In this document: in pieces, positions 47,117 to 58,229 of the stretch
How the letters are laid out: the number at the start of each line of letters is the position of its first letter
Numbering within the stretch: position 1 is the stretch's first letter
Source of the DNA: Molossus alvarezi
Taxonomy: Eukaryota; Chordata; Mammalia; Chiroptera; Molossidae
Assembly: GCA_037176705.1 (NCBI GenBank)
Contig: CM073887.1
Location: 30,569,501 to 30,633,500, forward strand
Direction: 5' to 3'
DNA length: 64,000 bases
Translations under genes and position numbers: made by a program
Notes under the pieces: generated by a model
Told to the model about the DNA's origin: nothing
Database searches by the model: none
The model's input: the letters and a program-made list of their open reading frames with translations, nothing else

Positions 47117-47399
47117 CTAGAGCTAATGATGATGAGAGAATGTTTCTGTCACAAAAAAAATATTGTAAAATTGTTATAGTCAAATAAATTCATGTTACCT
47201 ATTTTTACTATAATTTTTCTTTTAGATACTAAGAAAACTGCAAGATGAACTGCAGAGTACTTGGTGTTCCATATCAAATTATTTTCACTAAAAAGGACAC
47301 AAGAGAAAAAGAAGAAAAAAAAAACATAAATATACTGTTTGTCCTTTGACTTTCTCCACCTTACAAAAAAAAGTCTAAGCATTCAGGGAGTTACTGCCT
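47117..47399. other. Unassigned DNA
   Basis: Nothing is recognised. Confidence 0.5.
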
Positions 47400-47590
47400 T
47401 ACTACATTGCCTCATTTAATCCTCAGGACAACAGTGTGAATTAAGTAAGTGGTAGGCCTATTACAAAAACTGGGAGAAAAGATGAGCCATAAAAAAAAAT
47501 AAGTAACATATCCAAACTATCTGGCTGCATAGTAACAAATACATAGACTATAAAGTGAAAATATTACCTGACTCAAAACTTCCAGATTTT
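47400..47590 (+). mobile_element. MIR-family ancient SINE
   Basis: In consensus order: CCTCATTTAATCCTCAGGAC, AACAGTGTGAATTAAGTAAG, then AGTAACATATCCAAACTA, GGCTGCATAGTAACAAAT and ACCTGACTCAAAACTTCCAG. Several indels and an A-rich expansion (47491-47499) interrupt it. Confidence 0.7.
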
Positions 47591-47629
47591 TAAAAATTAT
47601 ATTGTAGCAAATCCATTAAAAAAAGATGA

Positions 47630-47709
47630 AAGGAAACAAAAGACAAGAAGGAAGGAAGAAAAGGAGAGAAGGATGGAGGGAGGGAGGGAGGGAGGGAGGG
47701 AGGAAGGAA
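47630..47709. repeat. (GGAA)/(GGGA)n microsatellite
   Basis: GAAGGAAGGAAG then GGAGGGAGGGAGGGAGGGAG, purine-only on the plus strand. Confidence 0.92.
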
Positions 47710-48034
47710 TAGAGATCTAACATGTGAACTTTGTAGTCTAGTATTTTAAGAAAAGTGAATGATATTTAGCATATAATTATTTCATTTGATTTTGTACTGT
47801 TGAAAATATACTCTGAGTGCTTATAAATATATATGTAATATGTATTAAAATTTTCCCAAGTAATAATTGAAAGAAGAAAAACTCTCACTGATGTATTTTA
47901 TTTTTATGTAAGAGAAATACTGACATTTAGGATAATAAAAATTTTTCAATTTTGTTATATTTATAACATTGTCTGAACTCTGTTATTTGAAGTCAAAAAG
48001 AGTTTAATACAGTCAAATTATAACATTTAGTGTA
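47710..48034. other. Unassigned AT-rich DNA
   Basis: Nothing is recognised. Confidence 0.5.
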
Positions 48035-48190
48035 TGTGACACTTTGGCCAAGTTTGTTAAGTCCTCTAAGTCGTAATTTTCTCATCTGTAAAGTGGTGTT
48101 ACTCAAGACCATTTCCAAAAGTTACAGAGAAAGTTAATGATTTAATACATACAAAGCACCTAGCATATCAATTATTATTATTGCTATTAT
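48035..48190 (-). mobile_element. MIR-family ancient SINE
   Basis: The plus strand follows reversed MIR: TGTGACACTTTGGCCAAG, TTGTTAAGTCCTCTAAG, TTTTCTCATCTGTAAAGTGG, then TTAATGATTTAATACATAC and AAAGCACCTAGCATATC. One of the clearest MIR copies in the window. Confidence 0.8.
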
Positions 48191-48924
48191 TAGCAGAAAG
48201 AATAAAACAGCTTTAAATTTACAAATAAATGCAATTAACTAAGTATGCAAAAATACAGTTGTTTAATCATAAAGAAGATTCAATTTATGAAAAACTTGTT
48301 TGATGCATTTCTTCTACACGTGAATTTACTGTATGAGTAGTTTGAAATAAAATTTTTCATTAGTCAATAACTCCAAAAATATATATTCAAATAAAAATAT
48401 TTACTTAAAAACTTTCTAAACACTTTAGAGCCTTATCACAAAAAATTATTTGGAATTTTATTTTTATTAATATTTTATTTCTAAAACTATTGGCTTCCTT
48501 TCAGAAAATATTCCGTAGTATTCTCTATGCCAAAGATGCATTATACAATAATGAGGAAGCAAAGGAATTTATTTCTTTAATGATAGAAGTTTATGAGTAA
48601 AATTAATCTATATTTTAAAAATTCTATGTACGATATTATAAATACATATAATTTGTGTTAAATGATTCTAATTTTTCAAACACCTTGACAAGACATATTT
48701 CATATATTTTTTATGTTCTTTGAGCAAAAAGTTATTTCCTTGAGCTAAAATATCATTAACAACCAATGCTGAATTAACTCATAAACTTCTCTACATGTAC
48801 AAAAATTTCCTAAAATATTACTTCATGTATAATGTAATATGTTGTACTGACTAAAAAATTGTTACAGAGATTATAAATATTAAATCAACTATAGCAATAT
48901 TAAATTTATATATAAAAACTAAAT
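48191..48924. other. Unassigned AT-rich DNA
   Basis: No gene or classified repeat is recognised. Confidence 0.5.
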
Positions 48925-49790
48925 TGGAAGAGTAGATAAAAACCCTAACTACATGCTTTCAACAAGAGACAGTCTTTAAATATAAAGACACAGGTGAGTG
49001 GAAGTAGAGGAAAGAAGAAAGATATGCCATGCTAACATCAATCACAAGAAAGCTAGAGTAGAGTCACTTTCATAATTTCAGACAAGATGGGCTTCAGAAC
49101 AAAGAAAATTATCAAGTAGAAGAGGAATTTTACATGATCAAAAGAGGAGGCAAATTGCCAAACAAACAAACAAACAAAAAAACCATGAAATTATTTACCA
49201 ATAGAACATCAAAATATGTGAGACCAAAACCAATAGGACTACAAGAAGACAGACAAATCCATTATTATACTCAGAAGCTTAACAACCCCCTTTCAGTAAT
49301 GAACAGATCCAACATGCAGAATATCAGAAAGTATAATGTTGACCTGCATTACACTTCCAATCACTTTAATCTAATTGCCATTTATGGAATACTTCAGCAA
49401 CAGCAGAGTACACATTTTTCTCGAGATCACATGTAACATGCACCAAACATAGACCACATTCTGGGTCAGAAAACACACCTAGATAAAATAAAAAGAATAA
49501 AAATCATACAAAGTATGTCCTTAGAGAGCAATGGAATTAAAACTAGAAATCAATAAAATAATAGATGGAAATTTCCCAAATATTTGGTGATTAAACAATG
49601 CATAAAAACACATAGATAAAAGAAGTCTCAAGAGAAATTTTAAAATATTTGCATTGAAATGTAAATACAAATGCAACTTCTTAAATGTAGGATATAATAA
49701 AAGCAGTGTTTCGAGGATAATTTTAAGCATAGAAAGCTTGCATTAATCTTATTAAATCAGCAATGTCTTTTGAGGGGGTTGAAGCAGAAC
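48925..49790 (+). mobile_element. Decayed L1 ORF2, endonuclease region (old L1M-type)
   Basis: Text follows the endonuclease half of L1 ORF2: CATGCTTTCAACAAGAGACA, AAATATAAAGACACAGGTGA, AAAGAAAATTATCAAGTAG, AGAAGACAGACAAATCC, CAACAGCAGAGTACACATTT, then ACCACATTCTGGGTCAGAAA and GGAATTAAAACTAGAAATCA. Many stops and indels; a 100-codon open frame (49134-49436) is just a surviving stretch. A CAAA microsatellite (49159-49178) sits inside. Confidence 0.8.
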
Positions 49791-50064
49791 ACTCAGTAAA
49801 GTTCTCAAAGCCCAAAGTCCAAGAAATAGATTTAAACTCTTGTTCTCAAAATAATATTACTCTAATAATTGGGTTTGTTTAAAGAATCAAAAATGAATTA
49901 TATTAATTTTAAAATTGGATTAAGGAAAGTAAAATAAACTAAAAGAAAACTAAAATTAAATCATGTAGTTATAGTAAATACTATACTATAAAACTATATA
50001 TCTGATTAAGTGGCAGAAAGAACTGTGGCAATCTTTAGGGATATGCTGGAAAAGTATACGGCTA
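49791..50064. other. Unassigned AT-rich DNA
   Basis: Nothing is recognised. Confidence 0.5.
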
Positions 50065-50815
50065 GCCCTTTTTTTTTTTCTTGCTTTATTGAATATAATT
50101 GACATACAACATTGTGTAAGTTTAAGTGTATGGTATGTTGATTTGATCCATTTGTATATTGTAAAATAATTACCATCATAGTGTTTGCTAACCCTTCCAT
50201 CGCATCACATAATTGCCATGTCTTTTTTGTGGTGAGAACATTTAATTTACTCCCTTAGCAACTTTCCAGTGCATAATATATTGTGATTGACTATGATCAT
50301 GATGCTGTATGTTAGATCCTCAGAACATTTGTATCATATAACTGAAAGTTTGTACCCTTTAACCAGCATCTTCCTATTCCCCTCCTCACCCAGCTCCTGC
50401 TAATCACCATTCCAATCTCTGTGAGTTTAGCTTTCTAATATTCTACAAATACATCTAGCATATTGTATTTCTCTTTCTCTTTCTGACTTTACTCAGAATA
50501 ATGCCTTCAAGTTCCATCAATGTTATTGCAAATGGCAGAAATTCCTTCTTCCTTATGGCTGAATATTTCACTCTGTGTGTGTGTGTGTGTGGTGTGATTG
50601 TACACATATCTGTGTGTGTGATAGACTCTTAAGTTGTTTCCTTAATTTGGCTATTGTGAATAATCATGCCATGATCATGAGAGTGTACTTATCTCTCTGA
50701 GTTCCTATGTTTATTTCCTTTGGATAAATACTGAGAAGTTGAATTACTGGATCATATGGTAGTTTTACTTTTATTTTTTAGGAACCTCCATTGTGTTTTC
50801 CATAAGACTAGAACT
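50065..50815 (-). mobile_element. Decayed L1 3' end (ORF2 end and 3' UTR)
   Basis: On the plus strand this begins with a T-run (50070-50079, the reversed A-tail) and reads TTGAATATAATTGACATACA, ATTACCATCATAGTGTTTGC, CTCACCCAGCTCCTGCTAAT, TGACTTTACTCAGAATAATG, TGGATAAATACTGAGAAGTT, ending GAACCTCCATTGTGTTTTCC. This is the reversed 3' portion of an old L1. A (TG)n tract at 50575-50592 lies within. Confidence 0.82.
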
Positions 50816-52319
50816 TGACAGTCTAGGTACCTAAATGAGAGAATAAGGACAGAAAATATTGGGACTGAACAATATCTAACAGAGGCAGGGAAAGGTCCTG
50901 AGAGAGAACTCCAGGGTAATTTCCAGAGGAAGAAGATAGATTCAAAAATATACATTCAAAGCACTTCTTATTTAAAGCAATTGATGAAGTATTAACTAAT
51001 AGGAAATCACCATTTAAAGTTTCAAAAGTTTGGAGTGGATATACTTGGGAAGGGGAAATCAGACAATGGACAGAAAATAATAATTGACTAAATATTTAAC
51101 TTTCTTTGGTTTAATTATAATGTACTATATTATACATATAATGTAGATTACTTGTGTGTTTCCTAAGTACATGCTCATGCAATTAATGAATTTAAGATCT
51201 GGATTGTTTAATTTAGCAGATTCAAGCATATTAAAAAAAATAGAAATAATTTGATACAACCACTTATGAGTAGAAACAAATCTAACCACAAGTATTAACA
51301 TTTGAGATGTAGTTATTTTGAAGTTATTCTTGATAAGAAAAAAGACAAATCTACTGCTTCAGTATATATATATATATATATATATTTATCTATCTATAAA
51401 ACTCAAAATAGCTCTCATGGATTTTAGGATATTTATCTTGAACATCCAACCAAATAACATAATTTATATCATTCCTAGAATTTAATTAGCTTTACTTAAT
51501 TACTCTGATCATTAAGTTAATATGAAAATTATGATCACTGATTCTCAGTAAGAAAAATATGACATTTTATTACAATTATTTTGTAGTTAACTTGTACATA
51601 AATATAAAACATAAAGTAAAAATTGTACATACCTATCACTTAAGTATATTATAGTAACTTGCACAACAACATAATTTTTATTTTGAAATAGTGATACAAA
51701 TTAACAATTATGAGAAAATGATGACCTACAGTATGAGATTTCTGAATTATGTTTAACTATTCTAAATAATTTTAATAAATGGGTATTTTCTAGTGAATAA
51801 AACAGATGTCTAAATCTATATCTTATACCAACTTTACATTAGTTCTTAAAACTTGTATTTTGTTTCATAAACAATTGCTATACAATGATTTTTACAGTCC
51901 CCAGAGAAATCATGAAACAATTTATTCAATAAATATGTAAATCTCAGTAAAAGTATTGAGCATTTTACAAATACTCAATAAAATGTGTTTATAATAAGTT
52001 AAACTATTGCTAAAGTAACCCTTCATAAAATATTTAGGATTTTTATTTGAGTTATATTCATGATAATCTGGCATTTATTTTTTAGAATTAAAGTAGGAAA
52101 TATATAAACTTAAAATTACTAAGATCAGATTTAGAAAATATAAAAACTTTTTTATAAAATTCAAGAAAATATAAACATTTATGAAAGTATTAATAGAAAT
52201 CAGTTGTTTAAATATTTTATTATACATTAACATAAAACTGTAGCGAATTGAATAATAAATGCTAAAACGTTTTCTTTGAAGGTGTTACAGACCTTGTTCC
52301 TAATAATGGAAACAATATA
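50816..52319. other. Unassigned AT-rich DNA with a (TA)n tract
   Basis: No gene is seen. A (TA)n microsatellite occupies 51363-51386. Confidence 0.5.
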
Positions 52320-52446
52320 CAGAGTTGGGCAAAAGTAGGTCTACAGTTGTGAGTACACAAAAACAGTTTATTCTTGTATTATTATTTATTAATTATTATA
52401 CTATTTTCCACACAAACAACTGTAAACCTACTTTTACTACACCCTG
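52320..52446 (+). mobile_element. Miniature mariner-type DNA transposon with TA target duplication
   Basis: The ends form 31-bp terminal inverted repeats matching at 25 of 31: left starts CAGAGTTGGGCAAAAGTAGG, right (reversed) CAGGGTGTAGTAAAAGTAGG, both continuing to TACAGTTGT. The dinucleotide TA lies on each side (52318-52319 and 52447-52448), as required for Tc1/mariner insertion. At 127 bp it cannot encode a transposase. The centre is AT-rich (TTATTATTTATTAATTATTA). Strand is arbitrary. Confidence 0.88.
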
Positions 52447-52569
52447 TATTATTCATGGATAACGAGGAGGAAGTCTCAATATTAGTCCTAGACCCACTTG
52501 AACTAGTTAGTGGTTAGAATAAGGAATATTACTGTGCTGGAACAGGGCAAAGCAATCCATTAAAATACA

Positions 52570-53505
52570 CAGGTAAATTGACCAAAAGGACAAAGCAATA
52601 ACAGAACATCAAAATAATGAAACAAAAGTGATAGAATTGAAAAAAGGAATTTTAAAAATCATATGTTAAGATATTTTGACATTCAGACAGCATAAGATAG
52701 AATAAATACAATAAACTCAGTAAAGATATAAAACAGCTGAACACTACTGATCAGTTTTAGCTCATTGATATATACAGAGTCAAACAAAAACATAATACAA
52801 ATCAAAAGCATATAGACATTGTTTTCAAGTACATATTAAATATTTATCAAGATAAGTGATATTCTGGTCCATAAAATATCTTCATAAATTTAAAAAGATA
52901 AAGACTTAAAGTATGATACAAAGTAGGTAAATTAGAAAGCATTAACAAAAATACATCTTGTAATATACCGCATGTTGGAAGCAAATGACACACTTCTAAG
53001 TAATACACAGATTAAGGAAGAAATCAAAATGGAAATTAGGAAATATTTTTAAGTGAATGGAAAATGTTAACACAACATGTAAAAATTTGTAGAATACTGT
53101 TAAAGTAACTAGCAGAACACTTTAGAAACTAAATGTTTAAATTAGAAAAGAATAAAGTCCCAAATCAATGATCTAAACTGACACTTTATAGGAAGACAGA
53201 TGGCAAAATAAACCCAAAGCAAGCAGAAGGAAGCAAGAAGTAAAAGCAAAGCAGAATCGATGAAATTAAAAACAAAATATAAAACAATACAGATAATTAA
53301 TAAATAAAATTGCTAATCTTAAAACATCAATACAAACAAATCTCTAGCAGAATGACAAAAAATAGGAGAAGACAAATATACTAATATTTGATAGACAGTA
53401 AAACAATCATAACATACTATTACAAACTATTTCACAATAAATTTGACAACATACATGAAAAGGAAAAATTCCTAAAGAGAGCCAAACTACCGAAGTACAA
53501 TCAAT
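52570..53505 (+). mobile_element. Decayed L1 ORF2, endonuclease to early RT region (old L1M-type)
   Basis: Recognisable L1 ORF2 order: AAAAGTGATAGAATTGAAAA, ATTCTGGTCCATAAAATAT, AAGGAAGAAATCAAAATGG, AAATTAGGAAATATTTTTAA, CCCAAATCAATGATCTAAAC, AAACCCAAAGCAAGCAGAAG, ATCGATGAAATTAAAAACAA, then AATTTGACAACATACATGAA. No open frame survives. It overlaps in L1 coordinates with the copy at 48925-49790, so the two are separate insertions. Confidence 0.78.
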
Positions 53506-53689
53506 AGTAATTAGTTAAGCCGAACAATCTTATATGTATTTCTTGGGCATCTTAGTCATTTAAGGGTAGAGATTTTGAGAAATCTGAAAAAAGACATGCT
53601 GGCTTTTTGGTTAATTAGGCATGTGAACTGGTGATTATTAATTTGTGGAAAATATATCTGAACGTGTGCAACAGACTGTGTTTGTGAAT
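53506..53689. other. Unassigned DNA
   Basis: Nothing is recognised. Confidence 0.5.
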
Positions 53690-53785
53690 TTATAAAGTTC
53701 TTTGCACTGAGGCTCGGAAATGTTAAACCACTTCCCTAAACCAATTATAAGCAACAAATGGAAAATTGGGTTCACTTAATAGTGT
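53690..53785 (+). mobile_element. MIR-family relic, weak
   Basis: GCACTGAGGCTCGGAAATGT, TAAACCACTTCCCTAAACCA then AAATGGAAAATTGGGTTCAC mirrors MIR 'ACTGAGGCTCAGAGAGGTTAAG...CTTGCCCAAGG...GGGATTCGAACC'. Confidence 0.5.
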
Positions 53786-54359
53786 TTTCTGACTGAAGCA
53801 GAGATAGTCTTCATCCTATAACTGCATTCCAATTAATTTCAGGATTGCTATCCTAGGGACTTTCCCAATTCAGGAGCTCATGTAGCTTGAAAAACTTTGC
53901 ATGTCAAAATTATTGCTGCTCACCCATTGCAACTGTGTATTGCAGTGGCATGCGTAGTGTGCTTTGTTTGGGAATTATATTTCCATGACAGGGATTCCAT
54001 TTCTGAACTTTGGTTCTATAACAAATGAACTTCGGTTTTATAACAAATGAACCTTTGCAAAAAGCAAGAAAACCGTGTCTTAATTCTGTTTTCTCAAAGG
54101 AAAAAGAAGATTGCAAGTGGACACACAGAACGGCCACTAAATGAAGTATAGTTTTTAAAACCCTGACTTACATAGTAAACAACATATCACACAGAACATT
54201 AGTCATTTTTCACGAATCCCAACCTTTTAAACTAATTCTGTTCTCAAATGTTGCAAAGATAGTGAGACAGCCAAAGCTCTAGGTGTCCCTGTGGTTTGGA
54301 TCCTGCTGGCTGTCAGCACAGAGGTGATTAGATGAAGGCATTTTACAAAACGACCTTTT
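53786..54359. other. Unassigned DNA with a 22-bp tandem duplication
   Basis: At 54012-54052, GGTTCTATAACAAATGAAC is followed 22 bp later by GGTTTTATAACAAATGAAC, one base different. No gene is seen. Confidence 0.6.
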
Positions 54360-54732
54360 TGTATTAGTCCGCTCAGGCTGCCATAACAAAACACTACAGA
54401 CTGGGTGTCTTCAACAACAGGATGTATTTCTCACAGTTCTGGAGACGAGAAGTTCAGGATCAAGGCGCCAGGGGGGTCGGTGTCTGGTAAGGACTATCTC
54501 CTTGGGTTGCAGAATGTCATATGGCCTTTTCTTAATATGTGCAGGTGGAGAAAGAAAAGAAGCAAGCCTCCCAGTGTCTGTGCTTTAAAGGAAACTAATC
54601 TCATGGAAGCTTCATTTTCATGAGCTCATCTAAACCTAATTATCTCCCAAAGGCCGCATCTTCAAATACCATTACATTAGAAGTTGGGTCTTCAACATAT
54701 AATTTTGGGGAAACACAATTCAGTCTATAGCA
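54360..54732 (+). mobile_element. MaLR solo LTR (MLT1-like)
   Basis: It starts TGTATTAGTCCGCTCAGGCT, GCCATAACAAAACACTACAG, then TTTCTCACAGTTCTGGAGAC and AGTTCAGGATCAAGGCGCCA. It ends TTTTGGGGAAACACAATTCA, GTCTATAGCA. Length 373 bp and TG...CA termini fit an ERVL-MaLR LTR. It is non-coding; no internal sequence or second LTR is present, so it is a solo LTR. The 72-codon frame inside (54405-54623) is incidental. Confidence 0.88.
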
Positions 54733-56654
54733 TTTCCTGAAGTGCGAGAGCCAGAAAAGGTGAATGAGAACAGAAAGTTTGAAAAGGAGGAGTAACAGGT
54801 GGTATTTTACTGCAAAGGGTTATATATAACACAGAGACTGAGAGGACTGGGTAATAGTTATTCTCTAGAACTTAAAGACAGGTAGAGCGAAGTCAGTAAC
54901 TTAAACTCCTGCCTACCATTTTACATTTTAAAGATTAAACAATAACAGGAAGTTCAATATTGGGAGTGTATCAATGCCAGTTGGGAGGCTAATAGATTAA
55001 TCATCCAATCAAATGTAAAAGTAGAAATGCCCTTCCCTTGCCTATTATTTCTTGATATTTCCTATGAAAATATTTACTAAGAATACATGTATCTTTCCCT
55101 AAAGGAATTAGAAATTGAAAAAGAGATCTTTTAAAGTAAACTATACTTAAAAAACATGTTGAACAAATATTCATAATAAAAAAGGCTGTGTCTGGGGTGG
55201 CCAATTTTACAAGTAAAACACAGGACACCCTGTTACATTTGAAAAAATAATTTTAAGTACTAGCTTTTTATAGTCTAATAAAAAAGTTGCATACAAAGCA
55301 TTTAGGGAGCCCTGACAAATTCATTACAGGACACAGAAGGAAGTATTAAACATATGACATGTTCTGTCTGTACAGGATGCCTGCAACCCTACCTATTTTT
55401 TGCTTTTTAGTTGTACTCTCTATAACATTCCAAAACCAAAGTTAAAAATCAGCACTAGTTTTATAAATAAAAAAGTCAGAGTCACTGTATCCTCCAATGG
55501 AACAGGAATCTCAGCTTTTAGAACATATTTTGGTTGCACAATTGCTGTGCAAATGTGCAGTAACGGAAACAAAGCACTTTGAAAATCTTGCTGACACCTA
55601 GAGATTCATGAAGTAATCTTGTCACCAATTATATTTCTAAATTTTCATTGTCCTTCGTATCTTGAGTAGGATAAATTGAAGGAATATGACCAAAATGGAG
55701 AGGAAGATAAATAAACAAACTCAGGACAAGGAGAATTGACAGAGTCTAAGCAATTCTGATGATATGAATTCTAAATTCAAAAATATACTTGGTTTTACAT
55801 CAGTGGCTGTGAGAAAGTGAGGCGACATGACAAATAGATCTGACAACACTTGTTTTTTAAGCCATCCTGCATGTCAGAATTCCTGTGGTGAGAGCATAAA
55901 ACTGAAGTGGACTTGGGATCACAGAAGAAAATAAAGAGTGCCTTTAGCATTTACAATAAGTGAAAAGCACACATCCCATCTCCCCTCTGTTCCTCACTAG
56001 GGAAATAAGGCTGGAGGCCCTTTTTACTTGGGATGGTAGCAGAGCACCTCCAAGGAGGGAGTCTCTTTTATAATCACTCAACACATCTGGGTGTTCCTGA
56101 GAGTCTTAAAGGTCAAACTAATATTGGACTGAAAGGCTAAGAATCCAATGTTACCGAAGGTGAGAGACACAGAGGAAAAATATTTACCATTAAGGAAATG
56201 GCACACTGTAACAAAAACATGTACTACAGAACAATGTTAAAGTGTATTTAAGAGAAAGAAAATGACCATAAAAAATTATGTAAACTAACACTAGAACGTG
56301 TTCAGTTGCTTTATATATGAATCACTTTCGTTAAGTAAAAGCCGTTGAAATATTGAATCAAGAGCTGGAAGGCATGTAATGTGAACTAATTTGATCATTT
56401 TATTATATTTATAAGTAATGGCATAATCGTTTGTTAATGTATTTCTGAAATAATACCACAGTAAAAAAAAAAAAAAAAGCTTGCTCACAGTAGAAAGATT
56501 TGAAAATAAAAGAAAGTAAAAGAACAGAATAAATGTAACATTCAAAAGAGCTTTCACTGGTTGCATGGAATTTGATATTCAATCAATTTCTTAGGTTTTT
56601 GAAATTGTATTATAAATTATACCATAATCATGGCACATCAATTAAACATTAATA
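54733..56654. other. Unassigned DNA
   Basis: About 1.9 kb without a supported gene. At 55195-55320 (GGGTGGCCAATTTTACAAG, ACAGGACACCCTGTTACATT) the text recalls an ancient DNA-transposon relic, not named here. An A-run lies at 56463-56478. Confidence 0.4.
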
Positions 56655-56750
56655 TTTTTGAGTGCTGACTCCATGATACTAACAACTCTATGGAAATGTA
56701 CTACTTATCAGCATCTCTATTTTATAAAGAAAGAAACTGAGATTTGGGGT
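56655..56750 (+). mobile_element. MIR-family relic, weak
   Basis: AGTGCTGACTCCATGATACT, then CTCTATTTTATAAAGAAAGA and AACTGAGATTTGGGG follow MIR order ('...CCATTTTACAGATGAGGAAACTGAGG'). Confidence 0.5.
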
Positions 56751-56822
56751 TTATATTTAAACCTAAAATGTCTAATTTCTGTGCCTTTGCCTTTTACATG
56801 TATATTATATTTATATTTATAT

Positions 56823-57340
56823 TAAGAGGCTGCAGTGGAATCCCATTAAGAACATTGGGAAGTCAATGGCCCATGACCTGGTTGGTGAGCACATGAAGCT
56901 GGTGGTATCCACAATGCCCATGATTGCCCAGCCGGTGTGGCCCAGTGGTTGAGCGCTGACCCATGCACAATGCTCATAATTGTGTCTTTCAAAGGAAACC
57001 AGCAACAATGTCCCATGGAGCTCTAGCAATCTTGAACAATATTAAAGCACCCAACCAGGATTTCTTCAGGCAATGCTGCGATGGAGGTGTGACTCAGAAG
57101 CCCAGAAACCACTTACCGCCAGGTACCCTACAACCAGCTAGTGGACAACAGTAGTCTGCAGGACAACGATGTTGCAAATTTTTATCTAGGAGAAAACCCA
57201 GCAGTTCTGGGACCACTGGAAATCCAAACACAAATGAGGGATTCTCATCTGGACTTGAGCAGTATGGTTATTCACATATTTATTCTCAGTAAAACTGAGG
57301 CACTGCAGGGGGTTGGGTAAATGCCTGTGATTTGGGGAAT
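56823..57340 (+). pseudogene. Possible processed pseudogene, family not recognised
   Basis: GC content rises sharply here. On the plus strand one frame reads in two protein-like pieces: an upstream piece (56832 to about 56922, including NPIKNIGKSMAHDLVGEHMK) and a downstream piece (about 57123-57311, including VPYNQLVDNSSLQDNDVANF and NPAVLGPLEIQTQMRDSHLD). Between them are in-frame stops and a SINE fragment with its target duplication (56910-56982). There is no intron-like spacing and no clear poly(A) tail. I do not recognise the protein. It may instead be a conserved non-coding stretch or an unknown repeat. Confidence 0.3.
56927..56965 (+). mobile_element. 39-bp bat SINE head fragment with TSD
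   Basis: CCCAGCCGGTGTGGCCCAGT then GGTTGAGCGCTGACCCATG is the first 39 bp of the group A SINE, ending well before the B box. CACAATGCCCATGATTG (56910-56926) and CACAATGCTCATAATTG (56966-56982) flank it, matching at 15 of 17. There is no body, CT tract or A-tail. Confidence 0.8.
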
Positions 57341-58229
57341 CACACTCAGGTGATGACTGAGATGTTACCTATTTCTTTGCCTCCAACCCCTTCCAGACTG
57401 CTCAGATGGAATCAAAGCAGGTCACACTCTGTCTCCTCCAACTAAGGCTGCAGGGGTTCCGGGTGCTAAGTCAACAAAGCCCACCTCCTGTTCTAGCCCT
57501 CTTCCTTTCCACATGGCACGGGGAACCCTACTGATTCTCCCAGGATCTGGTCAGGACTGCCTGTGACTGTCAGAGGAGAACTGCTTCAGGAACCTCTAGC
57601 CTCTACACAGACACGAGCTTGGGAGAGAGGGCATGGGACAGGTCCCCCTCCCTCAGCCTCTGGTGGCATATTTAATTTTAATTTGCTTTTAAAGACTAAA
57701 GCTACCCTTCTCATTGTTAAGAAATGTGTTTGTGTGCATGTGCTTGTGATTTCATGTATATGACTTTCCTATGATGTGGCTGTAGTTGGTTAATATCAGC
57801 CCAATACTACCAATAATTAAATTTTCAGGAATTATTGCAATGCTATTGATTGGTTTGTAGTTAGAAATCAGCCATTCTGGGGATATTTATCTAATGAAAA
57901 AGAACAAACTACAGATCATAAAACTCTGTAAGTCAAGGTCTTCTGTCTCCCCAGAGAGTCTCTGTCCCTTAATTTTGCACATTATTTTACCAAGGAAGAA
58001 ATTGAGGTCCAAAAGTTACATTGACATGTTTATGGTCAATGTAGGTAGTGCCAGAGAAGCCAAACACTGAATACTGTTCTGAATATGGGTAATGTTTCTA
58101 TCTCAGATAACTGATTTAATTTATCTATGAGTTTCTAAGTCTTCAACTAGTTTTATCCCTCAAAAGTAGTTCATACCAGCCGCAATGAGCGCAAGCAAGC
58201 ACCTGGATCCTGGTTTCTGATACTAATCT
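57341..58229. other. GC-richer unassigned DNA, possible continuation of the pseudogene
   Basis: Positions 57360-57670 are the most GC-rich non-L1 part of the window (CTCCAACCCCTTCCAGACTG, AGGGGTTCCGGGTGCTAAG, CCCAGGATCTGGTCAGGACT). It could be a 3' UTR of the retrocopy or an unrelated repeat. The remainder is ordinary AT-rich DNA. Confidence 0.3.

Noticed and set aside
54405..54623. 72-codon frame on the plus strand
   Set aside because: It lies inside the MaLR LTR, which is non-coding.
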